Assembly: GCA_019358855.1 (NCBI GenBank)
Contig: JAHHII010000009.1
Location: 108,490 to 172,489, forward strand
Source of the DNA: Timaviella obliquedivisa GSE-PSE-MK23-08B
GTDB taxonomy: Bacteria > Cyanobacteriota > Cyanobacteriia > Elainellales > Elainellaceae
Direction: 5' to 3'
DNA length: 64,000 nt
Shown here: positions 42,982 to 54,207 of the stretch, piece by piece
How positions within the stretch are numbered: position 1 is the stretch's first letter
How the letters are laid out: every line of letters starts with the position of its first letter
Made by a program: the position numbers and the translations under genes
Notes under the pieces: model-generated
Told to the model about the DNA's origin: nothing
Database searches by the model: none
What the model saw: the letters and a program-made list of their open reading frames with translations, nothing else

Positions 42982-44775
42982 ATGCGACTGTCTCAAATGC
43001 TGTTTGTTACTTTACGAGAAGATCCGGCAGAGGCAGAAATTCCCAGCCACAAGCTGTTGCTGAGGGCAGGATTTATTCGACGGGTGGGCAGTGGTCTGTA
43101 TGCCTATATGCCCTTAATGTGGCGAGTGTTGCAAAAAGTCTCTCAGATTGTCCGGGAAGAAATGAACGCCGCAGGGGCACAGGAATGTCTGCTGCCGCAG
43201 TTACAGCCCGCTGATTTGTGGCGAGAATCGGGGCGGTGGGACACTTACACCCAGGCTGAAGGAATTATGTTTGCCCTCACCGATCGCCAAAATCGGGAGG
43301 TGGGTTTAGGGCCGACCCACGAAGAAGTCATCACGGCGATCGCCCGTGACATGATTCGCACCTATCGCCAACTGCCCCAAAATCTTTACCAAATTCAAAC
43401 TAAATTCCGCGACGAAATTCGTCCTCGCTTTGGCTTGATGCGCGGTCGAGAATTCATTATGAAAGATGCGTATTCGTTCGATGCTGACGAAGCTGGAATG
43501 AAAGTGACGTATCAAAAAATGCACGATGCCTACCACAAAATTTTGAAGCGATCAGGCTTGGCATTTCGGGCAGTCGATGCCGATTCAGGGGCGATCGGCG
43601 GTTCGGGTTCTCAAGAATTTATGGTGTTAGCAGATGCGGGTGAAGACGAGGTGCTTTATACCGAAGATGGTCAGTATGCGGCAAATGTGGAAAAGGCTGG
43701 ATCATTGCCTGCCGCTGCTGTCCCTTCTAACCGCACCTACGAAAAATTGAAAACCCCCGGAACCGCGACGATCGCCACCCTCTGCGATTTCCTTGAGTGT
43801 TCACCCACGCAAATTGTCAAAAACGTCCTTTACCAAGTTGTTTACGACAATGGCACAACTGTCTTAGTGTTAGTCAACATTCGGGGCGATCAGGATGTTA
43901 ATGAGGTTAAGTTGCAAAATGAGTTAGGCAAACTAGCAGGGCAATATGGCGGAAAAACAGTCATTGGGCTAGACGTGCCGGATGCCGAAGCTCAGCAAAA
44001 ATGGGCAACAAAAGCGCTACCGTTGGGCTACATTGCGCCAGACTTGAGTGATGATTTTATCCAAGCGGCAAAAAATATCGCGCCCAAGTTTTTACGCTTA
44101 GCAGATCAAACAGTGGTGGATCTCAAGAATTTTGTAACGGGTTCTAACGAAGCGGATCATCACGTCGTAGGGGCAAATTGGGGGACTCAGTTTGAGCTAC
44201 CGCAGGTCGTAGATGTGAGAAAGGCGATCGCGGGTGATCGGGCAATCCACAACCCCAGTCAAACGCTTCAAACCGCCAGAGGTATCGAGATTGGGCATAT
44301 CTTTCAACTAGGTACTGAGTATTCGCAATCCATGGGTGCAACCTACACCAACGAGCAAGGCGAAGAGATTCCCTTAGTCATGGGCTGCTACGGAATTGGC
44401 GTTTCCCGTCTAGCACAGTCTGCTGTGGAACAGTCTTACGACAAAGATGGAATCATTTGGCCTGTGGCGATCGCCCCTTATCATGCGATCGTTGTCATCC
44501 CTAACGTCACTGATGCTGCCCAAGTCGCCGCTGCTGAAACGCTCTATACCGAACTGAATCAGGCTGGTATCGAAACTTTGCTAGATGATCGGAATGAGCG
44601 GGCGGGCGTGAAGTTTAAAGATGCTGATTTGGTGGGAATTCCTTACCGAATTGTGACGGGGCGATCGCTCCAGCAAGGCAAGGTAGAAGTCGTCAAACGA
44701 GCCACCCACGAAGCCCAAGAAATTCTGCTAACTGAAGTCGTTGCCACCTTGCAGCAATGGATGAGCGGAGTCTAG
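42982..44775 (+). CDS. proS: Proline--tRNA ligase
   Basis: 597 aa from ATG 42982, which has AAGGA eight bases upstream and the family start [20 protein letters not shown]; an ATG at 42958 is an alternative. Bacterial-type class II ProRS: motif 1 region [18 protein letters not shown], motif 2 [20 protein letters not shown], the INS editing domain (about 220-400) and motif 3 [10 protein letters not shown], then a C-terminal anticodon-binding domain. Complete. Confidence 0.97.
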   Translation: MRLSQMLFVTLREDPAEAEIPSHKLLLRAGFIRRVGSGLYAYMPLMWRVLQKVSQIVREEMNAAGAQECLLPQLQPADLWRESGRWDTYTQAEGIMFALTDRQNREVGLGPTHEEVITAIARDMIRTYRQLPQNLYQIQTKFRDEIRPRFGLMRGREFIMKDAYSFDADEAGMKVTYQKMHDAYHKILKRSGLAFRAVDADSGAIGGSGSQEFMVLADAGEDEVLYTEDGQYAANVEKAGSLPAAAVPSNRTYEKLKTPGTATIATLCDFLECSPTQIVKNVLYQVVYDNGTTVLVLVNIRGDQDVNEVKLQNELGKLAGQYGGKTVIGLDVPDAEAQQKWATKALPLGYIAPDLSDDFIQAAKNIAPKFLRLADQTVVDLKNFVTGSNEADHHVVGANWGTQFELPQVVDVRKAIAGDRAIHNPSQTLQTARGIEIGHIFQLGTEYSQSMGATYTNEQGEEIPLVMGCYGIGVSRLAQSAVEQSYDKDGIIWPVAIAPYHAIVVIPNVTDAAQVAAAETLYTELNQAGIETLLDDRNERAGVKFKDADLVGIPYRIVTGRSLQQGKVEVVKRATHEAQEILLTEVVATLQQWMSGV

Positions 44776-44843
44776 GTGAACTAGCGCTTGGAGCAGAAAT
44801 GCTAGAGTGAATCCATCAAAAATTTTGACTTGAGGACAAACGT

Positions 44844-45485
44844 ATGACCTCAGTTTTAGAGCAGTTACAAACCGATAGCTGGGTTCAGGCAAGTTGGGAG
44901 GAATATATTCAAGCGATCGAAACTCCTGCCGCTACCAAATATCGCTGCTACTACCATGCTGGAAAAATGAGGATTGAAGCCACGCCGATTGGTTCAGATC
45001 ATTCTAGGGTTCATGCCCTAGTTCTTTTTGCCATTAGTTTATTCGCAACAGTTAGCAATATTGCTTTAACTGAACACGATAATTGCAGCTACCGCAAAAC
45101 TGGCATAGAAGAGTTTCAGCCAGATTTATCGTATTACATTGGCGACAATGCAGAAGCTATTCCTTGGGGAACAAGAGTTGTAGACCTAAATCTTTACCCT
45201 ATACCTGATTTAGTCGTAGAAATAGCTGACACAACCTTGGCAGATGATCAAGGTGCAAAGCGTTTGCAATATGAAACCCTAGGAATTTCTGAGTACTGGA
45301 TTGTGAACATTCAGACCTGCGAGATTTTGGCATTTGCGATCGCCAATCAAGGCAGCCGCCGTATCCAAGAATCGATCGTTTTGCCAGGACTAGCGATCGA
45401 TCTTCTTCAGCAAAACCTCAAACGCAGCCAAGAGGAAGGACAAACTTCCGCCTGTGCTTGGCTGCTGCAACATCTTCGCGCCTAG
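44844..45485 (+). CDS. Uma2 family (DUF820) putative nuclease
   Basis: 213-aa protein of the Uma2 family, a PD-(D/E)XK-fold group greatly expanded in cyanobacteria. Visible core: [33 protein letters not shown] and the C-terminal [15 protein letters not shown]. The catalytic Asp-Glu-x-x pattern is preserved in PDLVVEI. Biological role unknown; these genes occur in many copies and sometimes move. It overlaps the arsA stop by four bases, tail to tail. Confidence 0.88.
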   Translation: MTSVLEQLQTDSWVQASWEEYIQAIETPAATKYRCYYHAGKMRIEATPIGSDHSRVHALVLFAISLFATVSNIALTEHDNCSYRKTGIEEFQPDLSYYIGDNAEAIPWGTRVVDLNLYPIPDLVVEIADTTLADDQGAKRLQYETLGISEYWIVNIQTCEILAFAIANQGSRRIQESIVLPGLAIDLLQQNLKRSQEEGQTSACAWLLQHLRA

Positions 45486-46672
45486 TTTTTCTGTGCCAAC
45501 GTCGCAAATTTAATCTTTAAATAATCCTCATCCATTTTTGCCCCAGAAGGCTGCAATGCCGCCAGCGCCTGAGGTAGCACCAAGTTCCGGCGATGGTTGC
45601 CAATCCGAATATTTAACTCATCTCCAGTCTTACTCAACTCAACTTTATCTTTGGCTATTCCTGGCAGATAGACTTCTAAACTGTACTGGTTTGCTTCCTG
45701 CACGACTCGCAGCGTCGTTTCTTTGTAGTAAACCTGAGCCGGATCTTCGTCGGCATACAAAGTTTCCTTCAGTCGCTCTAGCGCTTCCATACCACACATT
45801 TCTTCAGAGTAAAGCGGCACTTCCTTAACGGGTAAAGGATGGAAATTATCGTGAATTTCTTGGCGATACTGCTGCTGATTTTCTTTCCAACGATTGAAGA
45901 ACGGATCAGTAACTTCATCGGGAATAATGCGGTTTGCTATCACCATATCGGTCGCCACATTGTAGAGGCAGAGGTAGGCGTGTGCCCGAAGCGATTCTTT
46001 AATCACCATTTTTTCGGGATTAGTAACGAGACGAACTGAGGTTTTGGTGTTGTCAGTCAAGACCTTTTCCAATGCCTCAATTTGTTCGTAAAACTCGAAG
46101 GGCGCATCCATCACTTCTCTGTTAGGTAGAGAGAACCCGGCGATCGGGCGAAAGATTGGCTCTACCAAAGGTCTGAGTGCGACAGATATGGCTTGCAACG
46201 GCTTATAAAACTTCCGCATGTACCAGCCTGCAACTTCCGGCAAACTCAACAGTCGCAATGCCGTCCCGGTTGGAGCAGAGTCAATAATCAGCACATCGTA
46301 CTCACCTTCGTCATAGTGCCGCTTCATCCGCACCAGGCTAAAAATTTCGTCCATTCCCGGCAGAATTGCGAGTTCCTCAGCTTCCACCCCTTCCAAACCA
46401 CGCGCTTGTAGCACTTGGGTAATGTAGCGCTTTACGGCTCCCCAGTTGCCTTCCAACTCCATTAACGCATCTAGTTCTGCACCCCAAAGGTTTGGCTTCA
46501 CTAGCCGAGGCGCGTGTTCTAACTCCAGGTCAAAACTATCGGCAAGGGAGTGAGCCGGATCGGTACTCAGCACCAGGGTTTTGTAGCCCAATTCTGCACA
46601 ACGCAAACCTGTTGCCGCCGCTACGGAGGTTTTACCCACTCCGCCTTTACCAGTCATCAAAATTACGCGCAT
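45482..46672 (-). CDS. ArsA/GET3-family ATPase with C-terminal Hsp20-like domain
   Basis: 396-aa ATPase. The deviant Walker A is [20 protein letters not shown], switch I/II motifs appear in [15 protein letters not shown] and [20 protein letters not shown], and the A-loop region is in [14 protein letters not shown]. Residues about 310-396 form an alpha-crystallin/Hsp20-like domain ([38 protein letters not shown]). This fusion is typical of cyanobacteria and plastids. A role in tail-anchored protein targeting or chaperoning is more likely than arsenite export, since no arsB lies nearby. Confidence 0.93.
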   Translation of the reverse strand: MRVILMTGKGGVGKTSVAAATGLRCAELGYKTLVLSTDPAHSLADSFDLELEHAPRLVKPNLWGAELDALMELEGNWGAVKRYITQVLQARGLEGVEAEELAILPGMDEIFSLVRMKRHYDEGEYDVLIIDSAPTGTALRLLSLPEVAGWYMRKFYKPLQAISVALRPLVEPIFRPIAGFSLPNREVMDAPFEFYEQIEALEKVLTDNTKTSVRLVTNPEKMVIKESLRAHAYLCLYNVATDMVIANRIIPDEVTDPFFNRWKENQQQYRQEIHDNFHPLPVKEVPLYSEEMCGMEALERLKETLYADEDPAQVYYKETTLRVVQEANQYSLEVYLPGIAKDKVELSKTGDELNIRIGNHRRNLVLPQALAALQPSGAKMDEDYLKIKFATLAQKN

Positions 46673-46819
46673 GGGAGATAAAGCTTAGTTTGAAAAGAAT
46701 TTACATTCCTTTACTCTATCGGTTTTTGCTGAGATAGGGTGCAGATCTTGGATACACTATCGATTCAACAGCGCCCCTTCGCCAGTTAGGATAAAGGTGA
46801 CCGTCGAGCGAGTGCCCCT

Positions 46820-47740
46820 GTGTTTCTAAGCATCATCATTCCTACCTACAATCGTCAGCCCATCCTTGAGAAGTGCTTGCAGGCACTAGAACATCAGCGC
46901 ACAGATGCCTCCTACGAGATCGTCGTCGTTGATGATGGTTCCACTGACGGAACAGTTAACTGGCTCCAGCAAAATGCTGAGTTTTCTCATGTCCGCCTGC
47001 TCCAGCAAAACCACCAAGGCCCTGCCGCCGCCCGAAATTTAGGTGTAGCTCAGGCAAAAGGCGACACGATTATTTTTATCGATAGTGATTTGGTTGTGAC
47101 TGAGGTTTTTTTGCAGTCGCACATTGAGGCGCTGAAGCAGGCAGAACAGGAGTTAGGGAGCGATCGCCTATTCACCTACGGCAGCGTCATCAACACCTGC
47201 AATTTTGAGAACCCTACTAGCGAGCCGTTTAAGGTGACGGATTATTCTAGAGCTTACTTTGCCACTGGAAATGTGGCGATCGCCCGGAAATGGCTTGATC
47301 AAGCTGGGCTTTTCGACACGCGCTTTCAACTCTACGGCTGGGAAGACCTGGAACTGGGGGTTCGGCTTAAGCAGTTAGGGCTGAAATTAGTGAAGTGTCC
47401 TGCCGCAGTGGGCTATCATTGGCACCCTCCTTTTTCCCTGGCAGAAATTCCGAGCCTAATTGACAAAGAAATTCAGCGCGGACGAATGGGCGTACTGTTT
47501 TACCAAAAGCATCCTACCCTAGAAGTGCGAATGATGATCCAAATGACCTGGCTGCATCAAGCGCTTTGGGGGCTATTGTCGGTGGGTGGATTACTCAACG
47601 AGCGATCGCTGGCTCCGTTTTTGCAATGGTTGATCGATCAAGGCAAACCCCAACTGGCGTTAGAAATTGCTCGAATCTTTCTCAATTGGTACAACGTCAA
47701 AGGGGTTTACGCAGCCTACAACGAAGCGCGTCAGGCTTAG
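46820..47740 (+). CDS. Glycosyltransferase family 2
   Basis: 306-aa GT2 enzyme from a GTG start at 46820. The opening FLSIIIPTYNRQPILEKCLQ, VVDDGSTDGT and the DXD-like FIDSDLV are the nucleotide-sugar binding motifs. The acceptor region carries GWEDLELGVRLKQLG (ED motif, catalytic base). No membrane segment. Probably adds sugars to surface polysaccharide; donor and acceptor unknown. Divergent from arsA, convergent with dnaE. Confidence 0.9.
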   Translation: MFLSIIIPTYNRQPILEKCLQALEHQRTDASYEIVVVDDGSTDGTVNWLQQNAEFSHVRLLQQNHQGPAAARNLGVAQAKGDTIIFIDSDLVVTEVFLQSHIEALKQAEQELGSDRLFTYGSVINTCNFENPTSEPFKVTDYSRAYFATGNVAIARKWLDQAGLFDTRFQLYGWEDLELGVRLKQLGLKLVKCPAAVGYHWHPPFSLAEIPSLIDKEIQRGRMGVLFYQKHPTLEVRMMIQMTWLHQALWGLLSVGGLLNERSLAPFLQWLIDQGKPQLALEIARIFLNWYNVKGVYAAYNEARQA

Positions 47741-47763
47741 ATCTTTGTAGATCTTTTAGACGC

Positions 47764-50700
47764 TTAGACGCTCGTGAGGGCTGAAGTTTCTGCTTGAAAA
47801 CCAGCAAGTCGCAAGGCATCAACCGTTGCTTGGTGATCTTGCACTCGAAATTGGGCACCTAGCCGGACAATCTCTCGGCGATCGCCTCCACCAATCACCG
47901 CAATTACAGGTGTTTTACTATTCTCATCCTCGCCTCGCTGCTCTAACAACAACGTTCGCAAACGGTGCTGTTCCCGAATATCTCCCGCAATGTTGGGCGT
48001 TAATTCTACAGTGACCATCCGGACTTCTTCGATCGGTTCAGCGTCATCAATAATAAATTGAATCCGTTCATCGCGGCGATCGACCTTGCCCCACATCATC
48101 AAGCGCGTATCAACTTCGATTAAGTGACCAATACGCGCAAAAGTTTTGGGAAAAACAACAGCATCAGCGTGTCCTGAGAGGTCTTCAATTTGCAGAACCG
48201 CCATGCGATCGCCCTTCTTGGTTACCACAGGCTTCAAGGTGCTAATCATGACGATCGCGCTCAATGTCACACTATCGGACTTGTCTGCTAAATCGCTGAG
48301 GTTAACGGGAGCCAGAATTTTTGCCGCCTGCTGAATACATTTCAACGGATGGTCAGAAATGTAGAAGCCCAATAAATCTTTTTCTAACTTCAGCTTCTCT
48401 TGAGACGGATAATCGACGACAGGCGGAGCTTTAGGGGCACTCTCGAAACTATGGGCAGTTGCGGTTGAGTTGCCGCCCATCAATCCCACACCCAACAAAT
48501 CAAATAAATTGCCTTGACCTACCGCCCGGTCTTTTGCGCGAGACTGCGCCCACTCCAGCACCAACTCTAGATCATGCATGAGTTGATTGCGGTTTGGCTC
48601 TAGCGTATCCATTGCGCCCGAAAGAATTAAAGCTTCCAGTGCCCGACGGTTGACAGTACGTGAATCAATGCGATCGCATAAATCGGATAATGACTTAATC
48701 GGGCCATCTTTTTCCCGAGTAATTAGAACAGCTTCGATCGCCCCTTGTCCCACATTTCGCACCGCCGACAGCCCAAACAAAATACTGGTTTGCAATGGCG
48801 TAAAGTCCACGCCCGATCGATTCAAGTCCGGCGGCTCCACCTCAATTCCCATTGCCATACAGGTCGCAATATATTTTTGCACCTTGTCTTGATCGCCACT
48901 GTTGGCGGTCAGCAACGCCGCCATGTATTCAACCGGGTAATTCGCCTTAAGATACGCCGTTTGGTAGGTTACATAACCATAGGCGGTCGAGTGAGATTTA
49001 TTAAAGCAATACTCTGCAAACATCACCATTTGATCGAATAAATCAGTAGCAATTTTTGCCTTTACGCCATTTTTCTCAGCCCCTTTGACAAACTGTTCCT
49101 GGTGCTTTTCCATTTCCGCCTTTTTCTTTTTCCCCATCGCCCGCCGCAGTAGGTCTGCCTGCCCTAGCGAGTAGCCGCCCATGTCTTGGGCAATTTTCAT
49201 GATCTGTTCCTGGTAGACCATGATGCCGTAAGTTTCGTTGAGAATGGGTTCGAGAATTTTGTGCTCGTACTCAATTTTTTCGCGCCCATGTTTGCGGTTG
49301 ATAAACTTGGGAATTAGACCTGCATCAAGCGGACCAGGGCGGTAGAGAGCCAGGACGGAAGAAATATCTTCGATGCCGGAGGGCTTGAGGTCACGAACAA
49401 TTTGGCGCATTCCTGAAGATTCAAGCTGAAAGATGCCTTCGAGTTCGCCTTTGGCTAACAGTTGATAGGCTTTTGGATCTTCCAAGGAAAGGCGATCGAG
49501 ATCGATCTCAATACCATGGGTCTGCTTAATCAAATCCACCGCTTTTTGAATCATTGTCAGGTTTTTCAAACCCAAAAAGTCCATTTTCAGCAGCCCCAGT
49601 GATTCAATATCTTCCATGTAGTACTGGGTGAAAACTGCGCCATCGGCATTACGCTGAAGCGGCACAATTTCATCAAGCGGCTGGGCTGAAATGACGACTC
49701 CGGCTGCATGAATACCGACGCTTTTGTTAGTGCCTTCAATGCGAATTGCCATATCGAGCCAGCGGCGGACATGGGGTTCATTGTCGTATTTGGCTTTGAA
49801 CTCTGGAGCGGGGCTGGTGTCGGAGATCATCTCCTTCAGCTTGGCAGGTTTGCCCCGTGACACGGGAATCATCTTCGCCATTTTGTCAGATTCGGCGTAG
49901 GGAATATCCAGCACTCGCGCCACATCTTTGAGTACCGCTTTAGAGGTCATGCGGTTGTAGGTAATAATTTGTGCCACGCGATCGGTGCCATACTTTTCAG
50001 TAACGTATTCAATCACCTCTTCTCGGCGATCGATGCAGAAGTCGGTGTCAATATCGGGCATCGACTTGCGTTCGGGATTGAGGAAGCGCTCGAACAGCAG
50101 ACCATGATGGACAGGATCAATATTAGTGATTCCTAATGCGTATGCGACAAGCGATCCGGCTGCCGAGCCGCGTCCAGGGCCAACGGGGATGTTGTTGTCT
50201 CGCGCAAACTTAATGTAGTCCCATACCACCAGGAAGTAAGCATCAAAGCCCATGGTGTGCATCATTTGCAACTCGTAGTCTAGTCGCGCTTGATAGGTAG
50301 CATCGACTTCATCATAGGATTGATAGTCAAAGCGTCTGATTAAGCCTTCGCGGGTGACGGATTCAAAGTAAGCAGAGAGATCGGCGTAGCCTGGGGGCAA
50401 TGGGTAGTCGGGAATGCGCGGTTCGCCTAAAATTTCGTAGGGTTCAACTTTATTGGCAACGTTAAGGGTATTGGCGATCGCTTCTTCAATCACGGCTTCA
50501 GGTAAATGATCTCGAAACAGGCAACTCATTTCTTCAGCAGATTTCAGATATTCTGTGCCGCTATAGCGCAATCGTTTATCTTCAACAATTAGCTTCCCAG
50601 TTTGAATACACAGCAGCGCATCGTGGGCTTCTACGTCGTAGCAAGAAATATAGTGAGAGTCGTTGGTAGCAATAATTTCAATGTTTAACTCGCGGGCGAT

Positions 50701-51276
50701 TTTGATAATTTCGACGTTCACCACGCGGTCTTCAGGCGAACCATGATCTTGAATTTCAATGTAGTAATCATCGCCGAACAAATCTTTATACCACTGCGCC
50801 ACCTGACGGGCAATGTCCGGTCTGCCTTGCATGATGGCTTGGGGCACTTCTCCCCCTAAACAAGCACTCGTAACAATTAGCCCTTCATGATATTTCTCAA
50901 GTAATTCTTTATTAATGCAGGGACGGGAGAAAATACCTTTTCCCTGAACGCCTTGCAGGTGAGAGATTGTAGTCAGCTTAACTAGATTTTTATAGCCTTG
51001 AGTATTCTTTGCCAGAACGACCTGATGGTAGCGGGGGCGACGTTCTTGTTTAGAAATGTCGCCGTTGATCAGGTACATCTCATTGCCGATGATGGGTTTA
51101 ACGCCCTTGGCTTTACAGACCTTCAGTAGCTCGATCGCCCCGTACATGACACCGTGGTCAGTCAAAGCGATCGCGGGCATGTCTAACTCTAAGACGCGAT
51201 CGATCAGTTCAGGAAGCTGACTTGCGCCATCAAGCAGGCTGTAGTCGCTGTGAATGTGTAAGCCAACAAAGGACAT
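47764..51276 (-). CDS. dnaE: DNA polymerase III subunit alpha, uninterrupted
   Basis: 1170-aa replicative polymerase. The N-terminal PHP domain (about 1-200) begins [20 protein letters not shown]. The catalytic palm includes [15 protein letters not shown] (about 400-415) and [16 protein letters not shown]. Later come the thumb/fingers, the beta-binding region and an OB domain near 990-1070. The Tyr756-Cys757 junction in [18 protein letters not shown], where many cyanobacteria carry a split intein, is continuous. Complete length. Confidence 0.96.
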   Translation of the reverse strand: MSFVGLHIHSDYSLLDGASQLPELIDRVLELDMPAIALTDHGVMYGAIELLKVCKAKGVKPIIGNEMYLINGDISKQERRPRYHQVVLAKNTQGYKNLVKLTTISHLQGVQGKGIFSRPCINKELLEKYHEGLIVTSACLGGEVPQAIMQGRPDIARQVAQWYKDLFGDDYYIEIQDHGSPEDRVVNVEIIKIARELNIEIIATNDSHYISCYDVEAHDALLCIQTGKLIVEDKRLRYSGTEYLKSAEEMSCLFRDHLPEAVIEEAIANTLNVANKVEPYEILGEPRIPDYPLPPGYADLSAYFESVTREGLIRRFDYQSYDEVDATYQARLDYELQMMHTMGFDAYFLVVWDYIKFARDNNIPVGPGRGSAAGSLVAYALGITNIDPVHHGLLFERFLNPERKSMPDIDTDFCIDRREEVIEYVTEKYGTDRVAQIITYNRMTSKAVLKDVARVLDIPYAESDKMAKMIPVSRGKPAKLKEMISDTSPAPEFKAKYDNEPHVRRWLDMAIRIEGTNKSVGIHAAGVVISAQPLDEIVPLQRNADGAVFTQYYMEDIESLGLLKMDFLGLKNLTMIQKAVDLIKQTHGIEIDLDRLSLEDPKAYQLLAKGELEGIFQLESSGMRQIVRDLKPSGIEDISSVLALYRPGPLDAGLIPKFINRKHGREKIEYEHKILEPILNETYGIMVYQEQIMKIAQDMGGYSLGQADLLRRAMGKKKKAEMEKHQEQFVKGAEKNGVKAKIATDLFDQMVMFAEYCFNKSHSTAYGYVTYQTAYLKANYPVEYMAALLTANSGDQDKVQKYIATCMAMGIEVEPPDLNRSGVDFTPLQTSILFGLSAVRNVGQGAIEAVLITREKDGPIKSLSDLCDRIDSRTVNRRALEALILSGAMDTLEPNRNQLMHDLELVLEWAQSRAKDRAVGQGNLFDLLGVGLMGGNSTATAHSFESAPKAPPVVDYPSQEKLKLEKDLLGFYISDHPLKCIQQAAKILAPVNLSDLADKSDSVTLSAIVMISTLKPVVTKKGDRMAVLQIEDLSGHADAVVFPKTFARIGHLIEVDTRLMMWGKVDRRDERIQFIIDDAEPIEEVRMVTVELTPNIAGDIREQHRLRTLLLEQRGEDENSKTPVIAVIGGGDRREIVRLGAQFRVQDHQATVDALRLAGFQAETSALTSV

Positions 51277-51375
51277 AGCTTTAAACCTACAATCACGCTA
51301 AAACAATAAGACTGAGATAAGAGTAACCGATCTTACGAGTACTATATCTAGAATTTTTGTTGAGAAGTGAAGGAG

Positions 51376-51411
51376 GCTCAACTCCACCCGTGGTGTGGGG
51401 TAGAGTTGAGC
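51376..51411. terminator. Hairpin upstream of dnaE
   Basis: A 14-bp inverted repeat, GCTCAACTCCACCC (51376-51389) against 51398-51411, with one G-T pair and an 8-base loop. No T-run. It may be a second terminator after the beta-helix gene or a 5' leader element ahead of dnaE. Confidence 0.45.
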
Positions 51412-51487
51412 AGAACGCATGAGGGTGCGCCATCAATATAGTACTTTAGTACCAAATAGGCAAGCGATCGCTTTTAGGCTCAAGCGC

Positions 51488-51515
51488 AAAAAGGAGGGCG
51501 ATCGATCGTCCTCCC
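51488..51515 (-). terminator. Rho-independent terminator with a HIP1-like palindrome
   Basis: On the minus strand, GGAGGACGATCGATCGCCCT and CC form a near-perfect palindrome followed by TTTTT. It lies about 115 bases past the stop of the beta-helix gene. A shorter relative occurs at 53483-53500. Confidence 0.6.
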
Positions 51516-51629
51516 TGCATCGTCAATGAGTTTCGTCCATTATCAATGGCTCAGAATTTATTGAATCAGAATCAATGGCTCAAACTATTTCTGCGCCATA
51601 ATATATTCTGCGCCATAACTGTTAGCTCA

Positions 51630-53363
51630 TTAGGTAAAGTAGTTGTTAACCGCCAAAGTTGCGCCTGCGACAGCATCTTGGGGACTTTGAAAAATCATCC
51701 CTGTTACATCAATCACCAAATCACGTTTTGGATTAAACCCAACCTGATTATCGTTGACAGATAAATAGGTGCGTTTTTTGTGGGTAACAATCACGGCTTC
51801 AGATACCCGTGCCCTCTGTCTGCCAGGAATAATAGGATTGACATCATCATACGCTGTAGCGATCGCCCCTACCCGACCTCGCTGCACTTTGCCTCCCCCA
51901 GAAACTGGTTTTGGTCTGACTTTGCCAACATTATGAACTCGATTAGGAAGCTCAGCCGTACTTAAGTTGTTATCAAAATCAAGTTTGATCCTATCCCCTT
52001 CTGCGGTATTAAAATCAGTGATCTGGTCAAGGCGACGACGAGTCAGCTTTGGAGAATTGCTGATTTGAGAATCTACAAGCGCTCGCCGCCGAGTAGCACC
52101 TGTGTAAATAAATTGGTCAGCACCCGCGCCACCCGTCATCACATCACCTCCAGATCCTCCCACAAAAGCATCGCTGTCTGCACTACCCAAAAGCACATCT
52201 GACCTGGCAGTGCCCAAAACCCGCTTGGGTAAAGGGATGGTTCCAGGGAGCGCCCCACCCCCTCCCGGAGGATCATTGATGATGCCAGGAAGAACGCCAG
52301 GAGGAATAACACGGGTAGGAACCTGCTCGAGTGCACCGATATCAAATCCATTTCCCTGAGGACGGGCTATACCGCGCTGATCTACTAGGACATTGGCGCT
52401 AGGATTAGCCGCATCGATCGCCGGACTATTACTCAGCAACGCGTGAGTCAACGTAGAGCCACCATTGTTTTGCAAAGAACCCAACTTAGGGTCAATCGGG
52501 GCGCTGCTGCTGCCGACCTTGTTACCATTGACACCATTTGTAAAGCTCGTGCTACCCGTCCCATCCCCAATCAGGTTGAAGAATGTTGTGGTAAAGTTAC
52601 CCGAAACATCAGGATGGTTGCCGTTTGAGTTATCACCATCAAGGTTTCCGGCAATAATGGTGTTATTGATAGTTGCAGATTGCGAGAAAACCCCACCAGC
52701 ATCACGAACCGCAGTGTTTTGATAAATGGTGCTGCTGTTAACAATTAGACGGCTTGTGAAGCCATTGAAGATCCCTCCCCCGAATCCATTGGTTTCGTTG
52801 CTGCTAACGGTGGTATTGGCGAGTGATAGAAGATTTACAGGCCCTTCACTGCCGCCACTCGAAATGCCACCACCGCCAAAGCCTGCGGAGTTGTTATTGA
52901 TCGTACTGTTAGCGATAGACAGATTTCCACCATTTTCAATGCCGCCACCAGAGAATGCTGCTCGATTATTTCTAACGACAGCATTTGTCAGCGTCAAGGC
53001 TTCTTCATTTAAGATGCCAGCACCAAAGCGATCGCCAACAGATTCACCGACAAAGCCATTAGCTATTGTCAATCCATCAATGACAACCCTACTAGAACCA
53101 GCCTGTGCATCGGCAATTCTAAAGACGCGGGAAGCATTGTTACCACTGATGGTTAATTTATCCGCTCCTAAACCGTTGATAGTTAAAGCTTTATTAATAA
53201 CTAACTCACCCTCAGTCAGAGTAATCGTTCCATTAATAAGACTCGGAGCAAAGTCAATGGTGTCTCCAGCACTGCTAAAGGCAATTGCCTCTCTCAGTGA
53301 CACGTCTCCAGCAGTGATATTGCCATCATTTTCGTCTAATAGAATATCTACAGTAATAGCCAT
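51630..53363 (-). CDS. Secreted right-handed beta-helix surface protein with RTX-like calcium repeats
   Basis: 577-aa protein beginning AITVDILLDENDGNITAGDV-SLREAIAFS, the CSLREA-like start of choice-of-anchor/polymorphic surface proteins. Residues about 60-330 form a parallel beta-helix (repeated NSTINNNSAGFGGGGI-like units). Residues about 385-420 contain RTX-type GSADSDAFVGGSGGDVMTGG repeats that would bind calcium. The C-terminus (about 525-577, KRTYLSVNDNQVGFNPKRDL) resembles the bluetail domain of cyanobacterial surface proteins. No N-terminal signal peptide, consistent with type I secretion. Transport genes are not nearby. Confidence 0.85.
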   Translation of the reverse strand: MAITVDILLDENDGNITAGDVSLREAIAFSSAGDTIDFAPSLINGTITLTEGELVINKALTINGLGADKLTISGNNASRVFRIADAQAGSSRVVIDGLTIANGFVGESVGDRFGAGILNEEALTLTNAVVRNNRAAFSGGGIENGGNLSIANSTINNNSAGFGGGGISSGGSEGPVNLLSLANTTVSSNETNGFGGGIFNGFTSRLIVNSSTIYQNTAVRDAGGVFSQSATINNTIIAGNLDGDNSNGNHPDVSGNFTTTFFNLIGDGTGSTSFTNGVNGNKVGSSSAPIDPKLGSLQNNGGSTLTHALLSNSPAIDAANPSANVLVDQRGIARPQGNGFDIGALEQVPTRVIPPGVLPGIINDPPGGGGALPGTIPLPKRVLGTARSDVLLGSADSDAFVGGSGGDVMTGGAGADQFIYTGATRRRALVDSQISNSPKLTRRRLDQITDFNTAEGDRIKLDFDNNLSTAELPNRVHNVGKVRPKPVSGGGKVQRGRVGAIATAYDDVNPIIPGRQRARVSEAVIVTHKKRTYLSVNDNQVGFNPKRDLVIDVTGMIFQSPQDAVAGATLAVNNYFT

Positions 53364-53482
53364 ACTAATAACCTCCTAGTTAGTCACAGGGAGAAGAATA
53401 AAACTCAGTTGGAAGACGGGAGAAACCAACCCCTACTGAGAATAGCAGGCTATGTCCATGCTTTTAGTCTCCCATTCTCAAC

Positions 53483-53500
53483 AAGGAGGGCGATCGTCCT
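53483..53500. other. HIP1-like palindrome after DUF4278
   Basis: AAGGAGGGCGATCGTCCT lies just past the DUF4278 stop. It shares AAGGAGGGCGATCG with the terminator at 51488-51515. It lacks a T-run; possible weak terminator. Confidence 0.4.
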
Positions 53501-53503
53501 ATC

Positions 53504-53911
53504 CTAAGCAGTGATCTGTTGCTGCTCTTCTTGTAATAAAGTAACCAATTGCTGGTCACCTTTTTCCTGAGCCGCCTTCAAACGCCGCTGAAGATTTTCT
53601 TGAAGGTTAGCTTGGTGAACTTTACCAATGTACTGACAAGGCAAGGTTGCTGGAACAGATACTCGGCGTTCGGGTGTTGCCTGAGCAACTCCATTCGTAT
53701 AGTACTTTTCACCTCGATAGGTAAGCTCATACGCACGGGGCATCACCTCTTCGGCGGACTGGGTAGGGTCAACTTGAAGGGTTTGACCACGATAGATGAG
53801 GGTATAAGGAGCCAGGGAAGCATGATGAGGACGAGTGGGTCGCCCCATGTTCACCCCTACAGCTTTGCTAGGGTTATAGTCGAAAGATGTGCCACGATAA
53901 ATGAGTTTCAT
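53504..53911 (-). CDS. DUF4278 domain-containing protein
   Basis: 135-aa protein with three short related beta units: MKLIYRGTSFDYNPS at the start, YTLIYRGQTLQVDPTQ near 36-52 and ELTYRGEKYYTNG near 62-76. This RGxx(Y/F) repeat defines DUF4278, a cyanobacterial family of unknown function that recurs in stress-response loci. A C-terminal helical Gln/Glu-rich tail (about 95-135) follows. Same strand and 140 bp upstream of the beta-helix gene. Confidence 0.85.
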   Translation of the reverse strand: MKLIYRGTSFDYNPSKAVGVNMGRPTRPHHASLAPYTLIYRGQTLQVDPTQSAEEVMPRAYELTYRGEKYYTNGVAQATPERRVSVPATLPCQYIGKVHQANLQENLQRRLKAAQEKGDQQLVTLLQEEQQQITA

Positions 53912-54207
53912 AGTCTCGCTTCTCCAGTAAGTAATAGGTCACTAGGTGAAGAGAAGCGCGTTCCTTCAGGAGCTTTCCTTACTTCCGTCCTCAACTAAAA
54001 CTTAAATAGTTGGGATGAACGTTTTTTCTTCTGTATAACAGACTACCATTTAAAGAAGAGAAATAGTAATCCCCCTTTAGGGTGAAGAACTTAAGGAAGA
54101 CAGGGAAGTTTTCTGATCATTCATGCAAAAGCTTGTAGAGTAAGTAGCTAGCAAAACTCAGCACCTACCATGTGCCTTAGTGGCTCACTCACCTGTACTT
54201 TCATATT

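Noticed and set aside
44844..45485. Uma2 gene as a sign of a defence island
   Set aside because: Uma2 genes are common single genes in cyanobacteria and no other defence gene is adjacent.
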